Both the position numbers and the translations under genes were made by a program. Positions 35,494-46,774 of a DNA stretch of 64,000 bases are shown piece after piece. The notes under the pieces were generated by a model that ran no database searches, had not been told where the DNA came from, and worked only from the letters and a program-made list of their open reading frames with translations. Location of the stretch: contig JAIWZP010000075.1 in assembly GCA_025201375.1 (NCBI GenBank), forward strand, positions 1 to 64,000. Direction: 5' to 3'. Within the stretch, counting starts at the first letter, position 1, and the number at the start of each line of letters is the position of its first letter. This DNA is from Gongronella butleri. Its lineage: Eukaryota > Mucoromycota > Mucoromycetes > Mucorales > Cunninghamellaceae.

Positions 35494-37279
35494 ATGGACC
35501 GTCGGCCATCGTCGCCCCTCCCACCCCCTCCGCTTCCGACATGGACGCAAGTGCCTGCGCGTAAGGACTCTGTGAGCAGCAGCTCGCAGCCTGATTCTGC
35601 GGCAGCGGACGGCAGCAGCCATAGCCGGTTGACGACGCCCGTGTCTGCGCAGGCCACGATGCCCATGACGGTGTCGCCGACGCGCATGGATGCGCTGCCG
35701 ATCCCTGTAAAGTCCAAGTCAGCGACGGCGACGAGCAGCAGCAGCAGCGGTGGCAGTGGCAGTGGCAGCTCGGGCGGCGGCATGCGCGGGTCACGGCATG
35801 CGGGCAGCAGCGCACACACGAGTAGTAGCACGACGACGACACACAGCAGCAGTAGCATCTATACCCCCACGATCCGGTCGCCTCCACGCGGTGGCGGCAG
35901 CCAGACCAAGCGGCACAGCATGCGGTCGACGTCGCCGCCGCCTTCCGGAGGAGGAGGAGGCATTGCTTCCAATTCGACGACTTTGACGAATTCGACAAAA
36001 CCGGGGATGGCGCGGCCACAGTCGCCAACGCAATCGATTTTATCATCTGCGGCGTCCATGGCGACAACGAGCGGGAGTATGGGCAATGTGCATGCGGCAA
36101 GCATCCACAAATCGTTGAATGCACTGGATGCCAAGTCGATCACGATGAATATGGAGCGGTCGACGCTCCAGCAGTTACGATCGGCCGCCGCCATTGCCGC
36201 TGCCGCCGCTGCAAACGCGAAATTCCACCACAACATGGCCTCGGTCGACGATTTGCATCACCACGCATCACCCACATCGCCCACCACTAATGCAACGGCC
36301 AATATGGCCTCCTCACCTGTCTCCAATGCCTATTTCCATCGCACCGCACTCCACCACTCGCGCACCGCTGCGGCCAATGCGTCCTCCAATGTCAATGTCA
36401 ACCAGCCGCTGCCACCACTGCCCAGCACGCCCGGCGCCATGGGCTTCCACCGCCAGGGCAGCTTCAGTGCCATGTCATCGCATCATCCAAACCCGTCCAT
36501 GACCTCTATTGCGCAGCCAACAACAAGCAACGACCTCTGGCACAGCTTGTGCGTCCGTGTATTGCCGCTCTTCAATGGCGAGGGCGTCCAAGGGAACATT
36601 GAGGAGCTGAATGATCTGCTGAGACGATGCCTGACAGACCCAATCTCGCCCCAATTGCACCAGGACATCGTGTCTCTCTTGCACGACGGCATGTTCACGC
36701 TCAACACGAAAATGTTTGGCGTCACGGACGAGAAGTTGCTGGATCGCCTCGTCGAACAATGGTCGTTTTTCTTCACGTACGCGTTGCCCTATTTTGAGGC
36801 CGTGTTTCTGCCGCTGCGCACCGATGTCCACTATCGAAATCAAGACGAGGCCGACATGTGGAACGTGCGCACCATTGCCCTGCAGAGCTTCCGTGACAAT
36901 GTCATCCTCATGCAGATCAAACGCTTAGAAGGTACAAAAATCGACCCCCCCAAAAAAAAGACGTGCAAGCGCTCATTTTTGCTTTTTTTTTCATTTTTTT
37001 CATTCTTTTTTTTTTTTTTTTGTAGACGTGTTCAACAAGTTGTTCACCGACTTTGGCGCGTCTCAGAACCCGGCGGCCACGGCGGCCAAGATGCTGCAGA
37101 TGACGTCGCTGTTGGCATCGTGTCCGGACCACAACGACGAGCTCGATCGCGTGCTGTCGAATCTCAAGGCCAATTGGAAGATCATGATGAACAAGGGCAA
37201 CCGCCGTGGCTTTGCTGGCGTGCGACGACCCTTGCCCATCACGCCACCCGCCGCGCTAAATGACGCGATGCTGCGATGA
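35494..37279 (+). CDS. HbrB-like TORC2 subunit (Bit61/Protor family)
   Basis: Two exons (35494-36931, 37026-37279) give 563 aa. The first 330 residues are low complexity: Pro-rich start, Ser/Gly/Thr tracts, an Ala run, His-containing stretches. From about 345 the HbrB-like domain follows: LWHSLCVRVLPLFNGEGVQ, IEELNDLLRRC, LLHDGMFTL, LVEQWSFFFTYALPYFEAVFLPL and VRTIALQSFRDNVIL, all hallmarks of the family that includes yeast Bit61/Bit2, Aspergillus HbrB and animal Protor (PRR5). These are peripheral subunits of TOR complex 2, which controls AGC kinases, actin and the cell surface. The splice at 36931/37026 joins the domain smoothly (LEG to DVFNKLF, Gly/Asp codon rebuilt). The basic C-terminus (NRRGFAGVRRPLPITPP) is short. 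Confidence 0.88.
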
Positions 37280-37671
37280 AGCCCTTTTGGATCATGCCTC
37301 ACATCTTCTTCCATTCGATACCGCGATCTATTTTGCAAGATCACCCGCCCCGCACACTTTGAAATGATGATGGCCCGTGCTCCATTGAGTGAAACAAGAA
37401 AATAATGCATATATTGCAGCACGCTTCGCTCTTTGCTGCTATTCCTTCTTTTTGCGTACTTTAAAATAATAAAGATCATGCATTATAAGTGAACGGTGGG
37501 CCGGCTGGTGTGATGTGAAAGAGGTGGTGGTGCAAAAGAACCATTCGCGGAGACACAGGCGGTGGGCACAAAACAATTGGCGGTGGTGAGTCTTGGAAAA
37601 CGACGGGCCATTCAAAATCCAGCAAGCTTGGTTTTATCACATTGCCAACATTCCGCACTTTGGAAATAAAC

Positions 37672-37985
37672 TTTGAAGAATTTGCCCATGTTGCTCGCAG
37701 AGCGACAGACGATGATTTCGAACCAGAAAAGGTTTTTCCGACTTGAATTGGCCGTAGCGCCCCAAGCAAAAAAGAAAAAGCCACTTCAAATTCTTGCAAG
37801 TTTGCTTTTTAAGTGAGCAGCCTGCACTATGTGATCCATTTTTGAAGAATTTGCCCATTTTGTTCGTGGAGCGAGAGACTCAAAAATACCCACTACAAAT
37901 TCTTTCAAGTTTGATTTTTTAGTGAGCTGCCTGCACTATGGGATGCATTTGGGGAGAATTTGCCAGTTGACAGAGCGTCAGTCTC
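37672..37985. repeat. Imperfect tandem repeat, 110-170 bp units
   Basis: Two units and part of a third. Each starts GAAGAATTTGCCCAT (37672, 37844; third at 37953 as GAGAATTTGCC), then a GAGCGA(C)AGAC word, AAATTCTT(G/T)CAAGTTTG, and AGTGAGC(A/T)GCCTGCACTATG. Unit 2 lacks about 60 bases present in unit 1. No coding frame crosses it. The adjacent DNA (37280-37671 and 37986-38269) shows no gene. Confidence 0.7.
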
Positions 37986-38269
37986 ATTTTTTTTTCGCTC
38001 ATGCATGCTTGCCTGCCCGTCCAAATTTGGAGTCCGTCAACTCCACCAGCACATTGCAATGGCCGCTTTTTCGCATTTTTACGCGTTGCGCATTATAACT
38101 TGAACTGAGAGGCATGGATTAATGATGTTACGCATGCTTTAGAGCTCTGTTTAGTCCCCCAAAACGAAGCTCAATCAAGGGGCCGCCGAGAAACTCATGA
38201 TTTGGACCATTCTTTTTTTTTTTTTTGTTTGGCAGACAGCGTTGCAGCTTAAAAGATCTCGCTGTTTAT

Positions 38270-39440
38270 AATGACAATACCAAGGGTTCGCGTTCGAATG
38301 AGCCCATCCTTGGGCTATTGCAGTTTGCGGGATGGCGTGCAAAGACGATTATCGAAAATTGGAAACTTTCAAAGGCGGTGTGCAATATGACTGCAACAGA
38401 GAGGCCGCGATTTGACGGCACAGGCTTTTTAGTTGGCCCGTAGCAGTCGCGCGCTATGCAGTCAAAATGCACGTCAATCAAGCGGCTGCCCGGAAATTCA
38501 TGAATGGCACGTTTTTCTTGTTAGATCTGGCTGCTTGTCGAAAATATTGCATTTCACAATACCTTTTACTCTCTGAGAGAACGATTCCGAGCCTGCTCGT
38601 TCAAATGAGCCCACCCACTGGGCGCTACAGCCACTGGATCGCGCGCACCGACGAGGTTTCAAAATCATGAGTTTTCCAAGGGGTACAGTCGAAGATTTGA
38701 AAAGGGTAACTTTTATGTCCTCAGATCGCCACGCCATTCATCCCCAAGTTAAAAGTCACACCGAGAACCGAAAAAAATGCAATAAAAAACGGGCATCCAT
38801 CATCTGGTTTTCGCGGTTTACCCAAAAAGCTACGAATTTTCACCACAAGGCAAACTCAGCGAGTATTGGTCGCAGCGCCTTCCAAGCGTTCTCATCAGTA
38901 AGAACTTGGCTTCTTGCGTATGTGGACATTGGTGATCAATGAAAAGTTCGCTTTTTTGGCACTTTTGGCAGGGTTTCAAAATCATCTATGTTTTTCGACG
39001 CGCGAAAAACCGCGTCAGACATCGAGTTACACGCGTCCGATCCCAATGAAATCCATGCACCCGTAGTGTCTCTTTCTAGTGGACGCTTCAGCGCGGCTAT
39101 TTTAAAGTGTTGCTCTCGTGCAATTTGCATCCGAAATAAAATCGAAAATCATTCATTGCTCGTTTCCAAGCAGATGGACCTTGCTCTTTTATGGTATTTC
39201 TCGCGGTTTTTCCATGCTGCGTTCCTTGCATGCAAGTTTGGCGCCATTCTGGCAACCTGATTTTTCCATTTTTGGTTTGGCGGCTCGTCGCGACGAAGCT
39301 TTGATTTTGCGTGTGGCGCGATCCAAGGACTTTAGACAGCTGCAATTCGCGTCTCTTTATGGATTTCCAGCACGCTGTTTCACGTAAAGATGCATTTCGA
39401 GGTCTTGCTGTGCCTGGCTGGCGAGAAAATGTTAAAATAG
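38270..39440 (+). repeat. Dispersed repeat family, copy D (with partial internal duplication)
   Basis: The 5' landmark GTTCAAATGAGCCCACC occurs at about 38609, with a second, more diverged version (GTTCGAATGAGCCCATCC) at about 38292, so the 5' part appears twice. Then GGGGTACAGTCGAAG near 38680, TTGCGTATGTGGACATTGGTGATC near 38914, GACGCGCGAAAAACCGCGTC near 38997, GAAATCCATGCACC near 39048 and TTGCGTGTGGCGCGATCC near 39307. No conserved open frame. Confidence 0.72.
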
Positions 39441-39649
39441 ACCTAAAAACGTCGCTTCTTAAGAGTCTGTCGAGGTGAACTTGTCCGGATAGCGACAGCT
39501 TTTGGGTGTTGCTTGACACAAATGGTTGCACCGTGACTGGACTCAATTTGACCGAGATCCATGGCCACATTTGGTGCCAATGATACGCGAATTAATGCGA
39601 TTTGGCACTTTTGATCCTTTTTGCCTTTCGACTGCTTTGGTTTTGCTGG

Positions 39650-40690
39650 GTCATCCAACTTGCTGAGGATGGTCTGGACCCCTATTTTTCAAATGTTGTG
39701 CCATATCATGGAGATTGGTTGGGTAGATGTTAAGAAACCCGGGGTTTTCGGTATGACTTTTTTTTTTTTTTTTTTGGTCTTTTGGTCCTTTTGGTCGCTT
39801 GTCAAATGGATTAGCATTCCAATTCCTGGACCACCAATGGATCTCCTCGTTTAGTTGGCGAGCCACGGCATTCAATGCGCAATTGGCAACGGAAATTGAG
39901 CGGTTGTGGCAGCCAAGAACCGCATCATCGAGGCAAAAAAGAGAAGAAATAGCCCGTCAAGACACCCACGGGGACAACCCGCAGTGTACGATTTTCGTCC
40001 ATTTGTCCACAAGCATCGTGCGACTTGTACGATGTCAGGTGACGCACCCGGTCAATGGCCCACCACGGGCGACCAAAGGCTCCAATGGCTCCCCAAACTC
40101 GAAAAAGCGTCAATTAGCTCACGGAAAGGTGCACCCATGTTCTTGGGTGAGCCACGCCATGGAACAAGGATGAAGAATGCACGTCAATGATGCTTAATGT
40201 CGTGCGGCTTTTGCGTGGAAAAATGGTCATTTGGCAAGTTCAAAGGTGATTGAGGGGCCGCCATGGTTCGTGAAGTCCACGTGGTCGTGATGCACAAGGC
40301 GCAGGTCCTCTCCTTCGGGTGGCGGCCCATGGTAAAAGAGAAAAAGGGAGTGTGCGCGCGCAAATCGAGTGAAAATGAGCGAAATGAGCGAAAAGAGCGC
40401 AAGGGTGGGAGGGGGTGAACGCGTCTCATGTCACCATGTGACTCAAATTGGGCCATTTTCACAAAGGATCGATCCTCCTTGTGATTTGCCAAATTGGAGT
40501 TGAGCGGCGCATTAGGCCATTCGGAGGACCTTGACTGCTTTTGGGCAAGGGCGCCGATCAAACCATCAATGGTGTGCACTGTGAAACCGAGATCATCAAA
40601 CACGCTTTTTTTTTCTTTGCCCCACACCCGACGGTCCACCTTGCGTTCGTTTGCCCTCAACACGGAGCTAGGTCCCGCTTCACGTCTTTT
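39650..40690 (-). other. Coding-like region, gene not resolved
   Basis: Several minus-strand stretches read like protein but could not be joined into a full gene. About 40680-40434 gives a frame with VFDDLGFTVHTIDGLIGALA and KEDRSFVKMAQFES; about 40316-40227 (possible acceptor CCCGAAG) continues in the same phase to a stop with LRLVHHDHVDFTNHGG; about 40100-39945 gives a Trp-rich frame. No start codon was found upstream in the 340 bases left before the MCM1-like stop at 41067. It may be a small gene with an unrecognised first exon, or a decayed gene. No family recognised. A competing + frame (39799-40173, 124 codons) cannot be excluded. Confidence 0.3.
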
Positions 40691-41066
40691 TTTTTTCTTC
40701 ACAAAACGAACGAGCACGACCAAAGGTTGGCAATGAGTGGAATTTTATCGTACAATCAGGGCATACTAAATATTAAATAGAACAAAACTAAAAAAATCAA
40801 GCGAGTGGCGTGTTGCTGCAAGCGGATGCGTGAGCCGAGGACAAAAAGAAAAAAAAAGGGGGATGGGCGCAGATCTCCTTTGTGTAAGCAAACGAGATAA
40901 GCGCCACATGGATTTGCGTGCTAATAAACATACAGAAGGGGGGAAAAGCGCCATACAAGAAGAGAAAGGAAAAAAGGAGATGCTACAAAGAAAAAAAAAA
41001 AAGAGGGGAAAGGGAGAGCCAGCACGAGACAGGATGCGCGTAAATGCGAGTGTTTTTTTTAGCCAT

Positions 41067-42278
41067 TTAGCCGTAATTGGGCTGGTTGTCATTCATGTAC
41101 GATGGGTGCTGGTGTGTGTGTTGGTGCTGGTGATTGTAAGAAGTGGGATAGGGGGATGGCGGGGGCGCATAGTGATGGTGGTCTTGGAAATTTTGTTGGG
41201 CGTAAGCGGGGGGTTGGTGGAAGGCTTGTTGTTGGGACATTGGGATTTTTCTATCGTGTGGGTAGGCGCCAGGCTGTTGTTGTTGTTGTTGTTGTTGTTG
41301 TTGCTGTTGCTGGATGGCAGCCGAGGCTTGCACGGCGGTGCCAGGCATGGGCTGCGAGGCGGGATGCGGATGATGATGAGAAGGAGGCGGAGCGTGATGC
41401 ATGGTGTGCTGAGGAGGCAACGTGGACGAGTTGTACATCTCAGGTTTCACGGCGACTGTGTCTCGTGTCGGTGCATTGGGCGTCGTCGAGTTGGCCATCA
41501 ATGGTGATGACGAAGCGCCTCCATGTTGAGGCTGAAAAAAGTTTAAATTTTGGTTTGGGGGGGGGCAGAGAGAGACAAATAAAAAGTGAGTTTAGTGTTC
41601 ATCACGGCCACAAGGAAAAAAAAAGCCAAGCTCCACCCACCCAGTAATTCACAATCACTCTTTGCTCTAATCTCGCTCATTTCACAAAAAAATGGCCAAT
41701 GACCGCTCGAGACGCGGCTTAACGGCTCTCACACGCTGCCCAAAAAAAACAACAACACGCGCTTCACGCTCCATAAAAAACATACCGTGTCATCTGGCGA
41801 CGCGCCGTCGGGTGCATTGAGACATGCCTGGATCAAATTCTTGCCTTCTGGCTTGGTGACAAGTGGCTGCAGCTTGGGTGTCGTGAACGTGTACCTTTTT
41901 TTTTTCAATGAATTGCAACCCCCCCAAAAAAAAAATAACAAAAGATGAAGATTAATAACTGATCGACGCACATGGCGTTCGGCCTAGCCTGGATGCCGAT
42001 CCATTTTGCCCTCTTCGTTGGCGCTTTTCTTCGCCACCCCCCTTTTTTTGACTGGCGCTTACACAAGACCTGTTTCAGAGACAACGAGCAGCAAGACTTG
42101 TGTGCCTGTCAATGTACTCAATTCATATGCCTAACGACAAGAGGAAAAAAAGAAAAAACAATAAAAAAAAACAAACAAGGTTGATAAGATGACACGTTTG
42201 AGGAGCTAAAAGTCATGCTGTCCGGTGGTGTTGCGTCTCTCTGTGTCTCTCACTCGCGCGCTCTCTCTCTCTCTCTCT

Positions 42279-42310
<32 letters not shown>

Positions 42311-42617
42311 CCCACCTCGCACCATCCGTCGTCTTGGTTTTGCCCGTCCAGGGAGAAAGTTCGTCCCATTGTGCCTTTTTTTTTTTTTTTACCTTTTTCA
42401 TGATGCCCGCCTTTCTTTTGGAGAATGTAATGTGGCGTCTTGATTTGTCCTCAATGTACTCTATCTTGATCTTTCGTCGACCCGAGCGTTTGTCAGGCTT
42501 GTCGTCGTCATCGTCGTCGTCCCCCATTTGCAAGGGATCGTCAGCGACAATGGAGCCACCGACGGCCATCGTAGGATGGAACGTGCGTGGATCGTAATCC
42601 TGAGGTAAATGCTGCAT
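41067..42617 (-). CDS. MCM1: MADS-box transcription factor, Mcm1/SRF type
   Basis: Four exons on the minus strand (42617-42393, 42130-42063, 41894-41786, 41531-41067) give 288 aa. An acidic run of seven Asp precedes the MADS domain (about 46-103): GRRKIKIEYIEDKSRRHITF, SKRKAGIMKK, AYELSTLTGTQVLLLV, SETG, VYTFTTPKLQPLV. The IEYIEDKSRRHITFSKRK wording is the SRF/Mcm1 subclass, which binds CC(A/T)6GG sites with partner factors. The SAM-type extension (LIQACLNAP) follows, again as in Mcm1. The C-terminus is a Gln (13 in a row), His, Pro and Tyr-rich activation-type region. The first intron (262 bp) cuts the MADS domain after GIMKK and contains long T and CT tracts near the donor. Regulation of mating, cell cycle and metabolic genes is expected from the family. 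Frame closes exactly at each junction. Confidence 0.93.
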
Positions 42618-43501
42618 GTTTTTTTTTAATGGAAGGGAGTGGATGTGTATTTGCGGCCGATCAAAAAAATATTGGAAAAAGAGGGGCAAAGGGGAAAGCG
42701 CGCAGTCCACAAAATGAGAGAGGGGGGAAGAGAAAGAAAGAAAGAGAGAGAGAAAGAAAAGAAAAGAGTTGGTAAAAAAAAAAAGAGTCGTTGGGATGGT
42801 GTGAAAAAAAGATCGGCCTGGGGTGGGGGGGGGGAGGTGACGAGAAAAGGGGGGAATGGGCCATTGAACCTTGCCAATGGTTATTTAAACCCAGGAGTGG
42901 ATTTTCGTTCCAACATTGGGTGCATTGTGTGTGCATGAAGCCATTGGTTGCTGGATGAAAGCAAAAAAGACCACATGGCCATTGTACTTTTTTCTTTTCT
43001 TTTATCGACAAAAGCCCTGAGGATGAGTTTTTTTTTTTCGTGATTTCGCCGTCCTGGCGTCGCGTACAAAGCTGGAAAACCCAGTCGCGAGATCGTGCAA
43101 CCAAGCATCCAGCTTCCATAAGCAGGTGGCAAGCATGCGTGCACGCGCCTGACAACAGGGAAGCTGTTTTTTTTTTTTTTTTGCCTCGCAGGCGATCCTT
43201 GATAAGCTGGATTTTTTTTTTTTTTTTGTGTTCCAGCCAAGCCCTTTTGGACACCATGGCATGCATTCTCGATCACTCCTGCGGTCGCCACTTTAACCTT
43301 GTTTATATTTTTGTTACTGGGTTTTGTCCCTATTGTCTTATCCAAAAGACAATTAAGAGTGTACAAAAGAGGCACCATGCCGTTTTATTAAGTGTGGGTG
43401 CGTTGCCGCGTAGTGCGGGGCAAGTGAGAGAGAGGGGCGAGAAGGGAGGGGGCAAGTGGAGGAGGCAAAAAAAAAAAAACGAATAAAAAGAGCAAAAAAG
43501 A
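42618..43501. other. Intergenic, MCM1-like promoter and regulator 3' flank
   Basis: It contains GA- and A-rich microsatellite DNA (42720-42785), T runs near 43030, 43167 and 43213, and no supported gene. Confidence 0.5.
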
Positions 43502-46206
43502 TTACAAGTTGGTATCTAGAGGGGCCAAGAAGCGGCACATGTCATATAGAAGAGCGTATCGCGGGTGTGGGTACTGGTTGTACAGATGAAATACAGTGGC
43601 ATTGGAATCGAGCAGCGCCTTTGTCAAAGGCGATGTGGCGCTGTCGACACGATGGCCAGCCATGAAGTCTGCGGCGTCCAGGGCAGAGAAGCAGCGAGCC
43701 AGCTTGGCCCTGGCCTGCTGCACGACACCAGGATCGTCGAATTGCGCAAGGTGCGCAAGCATGTCAACCGCCACAAACAGAAACACGTCACTCAGGACTG
43801 GAAAAAAAAAATAAAGTATGAGCGCGTGTGAAAAAGTGACCATGACAAAAGGATGGCCGCAATTGGCAGGCCCAATGGAAAGCCAAGGCACACAACAAAT
43901 CGAGATTAAATGGCGATCGCCCCATTGTAGCGGCGCATCAAAAAAAACACCAAAAACCAAGAAAAAAAAAAAGGAAAAACCAAAAACTTACATTGAGAAT
44001 AGGCGACGTGGCCGTCGAGGCTCTTGATGACGAGCATCATCATCTCTGCAGCATCGAGGGAGGCACGGATGGATTGATTGTGGATGATATGGATCAGGTT
44101 GTGGTCCATGTCGGTGAGCGATTTTGCCCTGACAAGGCAAATGTAGCACGAGGAGATGACGTCGAGGTAAAACACAAAGAGGACGAGCTTGACGTCGTCA
44201 GTGCACTCTTGGATGGCGCGCTCGACCATTTGCATGTCATTGGGGTCGTCGCACAGGCGGAATTCCGGCGGCAAATTGTCCCACCAGGCCTTGACGGACG
44301 ATTGGAAGCGTAAAAAGATTTCAAGGTCGAACGCGACGCGTCTGCCGAGCAGCGCGTTTTGCACGCGTTCAAACATGGTGTAGACGGTGGGCTCGAGGAC
44401 AAGCGAAAAATACAGATTTTGAACGTGCAGGTACTTTGCGAGGACGGGCGATTCACCGGGCAGCGGCTGCAATGGGATGAATTCCCAGTGCTTATGATAG
44501 CCCTCGATATCAGGCGCGTCGGGATTGAAAAAGTCAAGACACACGTGGCTCCACGCGCAAAACGAATAGTGGCGCGCAAACACCGCGTGTTCAATGGCCG
44601 ACACGCGTGGCCGATCGTCGTGCACGCGCATTTGTGGCACCTGAGGTGGCGCCGACGACCTTGACGGGTCAATGGACGCGACGGACGCGAGAAACGCGTC
44701 CATGGGGCTGACACGTTGCGGTGGTTGGCCATCATTAGGCGATGCATTGCAAAAGGCGGCGGTGGCAGCACGCGAGGCCGTGGCCGAGGCCGGCAATTGC
44801 TCGATGATGGCATTTCGGTAGTAGGCGCGCAGATCCATGCAGATCATGTACGCGATGCTCTCGAGTTTGCGCATTTCCGAGATGCGCAGGGTATTCATGA
44901 GGAAGCGTTTGAGCAAATTGATGGTCATGACGGTCTCGAGGCGGCGTGCAGGGTCGTCAAAAATGTCGTCGAGCACGGCGCGGCAGTGGTCGTAAAAATA
45001 TTCGGCAATGGCGCGTCGATTCTTGATGTCGTCGAACCAGGGCATGATTGGATCAATGTTGCTTCCGCTATAATGGCCGCAGCAGACGTACGCGCACAAG
45101 GCCATTGTAATTGGACACTGCATTGGGTCCTTTAGTGCGTAGAAATGCATCATGTACGCGTCCTTGTACACAAAAGGCAACACATCGTGGAATTTGTCAA
45201 AATACATATGCACCAGGCGCTGGATGATGTGCGCGGGCGCCGTGAGCAACGATGGCGGGACCAGTGATGGACTCCACGACGAAGTCTTGTTGCCCGGTAG
45301 TAGCAAATGATTGCGAGCGACGCGAATAGACATACGAAACACGGATTGGTGGCCAATACCACCGAGTTGCGCGAGTTCAATCTCCAATGCGCGTGGCGCA
45401 TCTTGGAACGGCGAAATATGGCGGTAGAGCATGTTTTGCAGTTGGGCAAGCTCGGTGAGAGTGCGGATGCCTGTCTCAATTTGCCATTGCCCATTTACAA
45501 AGCGGACTTTCCACTCGTGCCCGGGTTCGAGCAGCATGCCTCCTGCGTTTGTCGTGCTTCTTGTGGCCAATTGCATGTTTCCGAGGGGTGGCACGATGGT
45601 CGATGGCGGCGATGTCAAGGTGGACGATGCAAAAGACGACGATGACGCGACCAACGATGGTGGTGGCGGTGTGGTCGTGTGGGTATAATCGTCGTAGATG
45701 ACCGAATGGCCGCAAGAGGACGCTGCGGACGAAGATGACATGCAAGAGACGGACGACGACGACGACGACGCCGGCGACATGAAGCAGGCAACGGAAGACG
45801 CGTCGCACGGCGGGTCCATGCATTGCTGCATGCGCAATTGGTCGATTTCCATCTGTAACTGGTGGATGGAGTTCTCCATCACGTCGACCGTCGCCTTCAT
45901 GCGCCGCATCTGCTTGGTACCATCGACCACATCGTCCTCCGGATGCTCGGCTTCGTCGTCATTGGGCATCCGGCACGTCAAATGCATCCGATCGCATCGT
46001 ACACACGCCTGCGAGTCGCTTGCCCGGTCGCACTTGCGATGCTGCTTTCGGCACTCTAATGCCACAAAAAGAAAAAAAATGGGAGGTCAAACACACAATC
46101 ACACGAAAATGCAAAAAAAAAGAAAAAAGAAAAAAGAAAAAAAAAAAGAAAACGCAAATTGGCCTGCTTTTGCTATTATACCTGTGCAGGAAATAGACTT
46201 GAGCAT
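43502..46206 (-). CDS. Zn2Cys6 fungal-specific transcription factor
   Basis: Three exons on the minus strand (46206-46182, 46055-43992, 43797-43502) give 794 aa. Exon 1 has just 8 codons plus one base but supplies the first cysteine: after splicing, Cys7, Cys10, Cys17, Cys26, Cys29 and Cys36 form the C-x2-C-x6-C-x8-C-x2-C-x6-C binuclear zinc cluster. A short coiled coil follows (about 60-90, MKATVDVMENSIHQLQMEIDQLRMQ in part), then a Ser/Thr/Pro-rich linker. The fungal_trans regulatory domain starts near 250 (MYFDKFHDVLPFVYKDAY, CGHYSG) and runs to about 650. Targets cannot be predicted. Without the mini-exon the zinc cluster would be incomplete, which supports this start. The acidic first third and the all-Ser runs fit an activation or linker region. 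Confidence 0.9.
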
Positions 46207-46774
46207 AGAAAAGAACGATCAGGAGCAAGGGCCAACGAGCGCGCAAAGGAAGGAAATGGGGAGCAAGACGGCAATGAGAATGGAAAAGGGAAAAAAAAGT
46301 GAAAAAGAAAAAGAGGACGAAAAAAAAAAAGTCAAACAAGCTTGGTTCATAAAAATTGACGGAACCCCATTTTGCCGCAATGCGCCAATCGCCCGCTTTC
46401 CCTCGTCCGAAACGCCAAGATCCCCTCACCGCCCCACCCACGCTTGGGGATCACACGAAATTTTCGGACCAGGCTGCCGCAGGCCACTTTTTTTCCCTCC
46501 CCCTGCCTCCCGTTTAGCAGCAGCCCCGTCCCTTGATCCTGTTACTATCATAGGCAAGAAGACGCAAACGCGTGCAATTAAAAAAAATAAAATAAAAATA
46601 GAAAAAAAGAGTCCAATGGACGCGCACTCGCGTTTTTTTTTCTTTTTTTGTTTTTCTTTCTTTTTTTATTGAGAATTGGAGGAGTCAGAGAAGCTAAAAT
46701 ACAAAAAAAAAAAAATGGATAGGGGAGGGGAGGAGGCGGGAGATTGACGAGGCACTGACGGGAGATTTTACAAT
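46207..46774. other. Intergenic, regulator promoter and lyase 3' flank
   Basis: Homopolymer-rich DNA between the regulator start and the lyase stop; A-rich on +, so T-rich in the sense of the minus-strand regulator leader. No gene seen. Confidence 0.5.
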
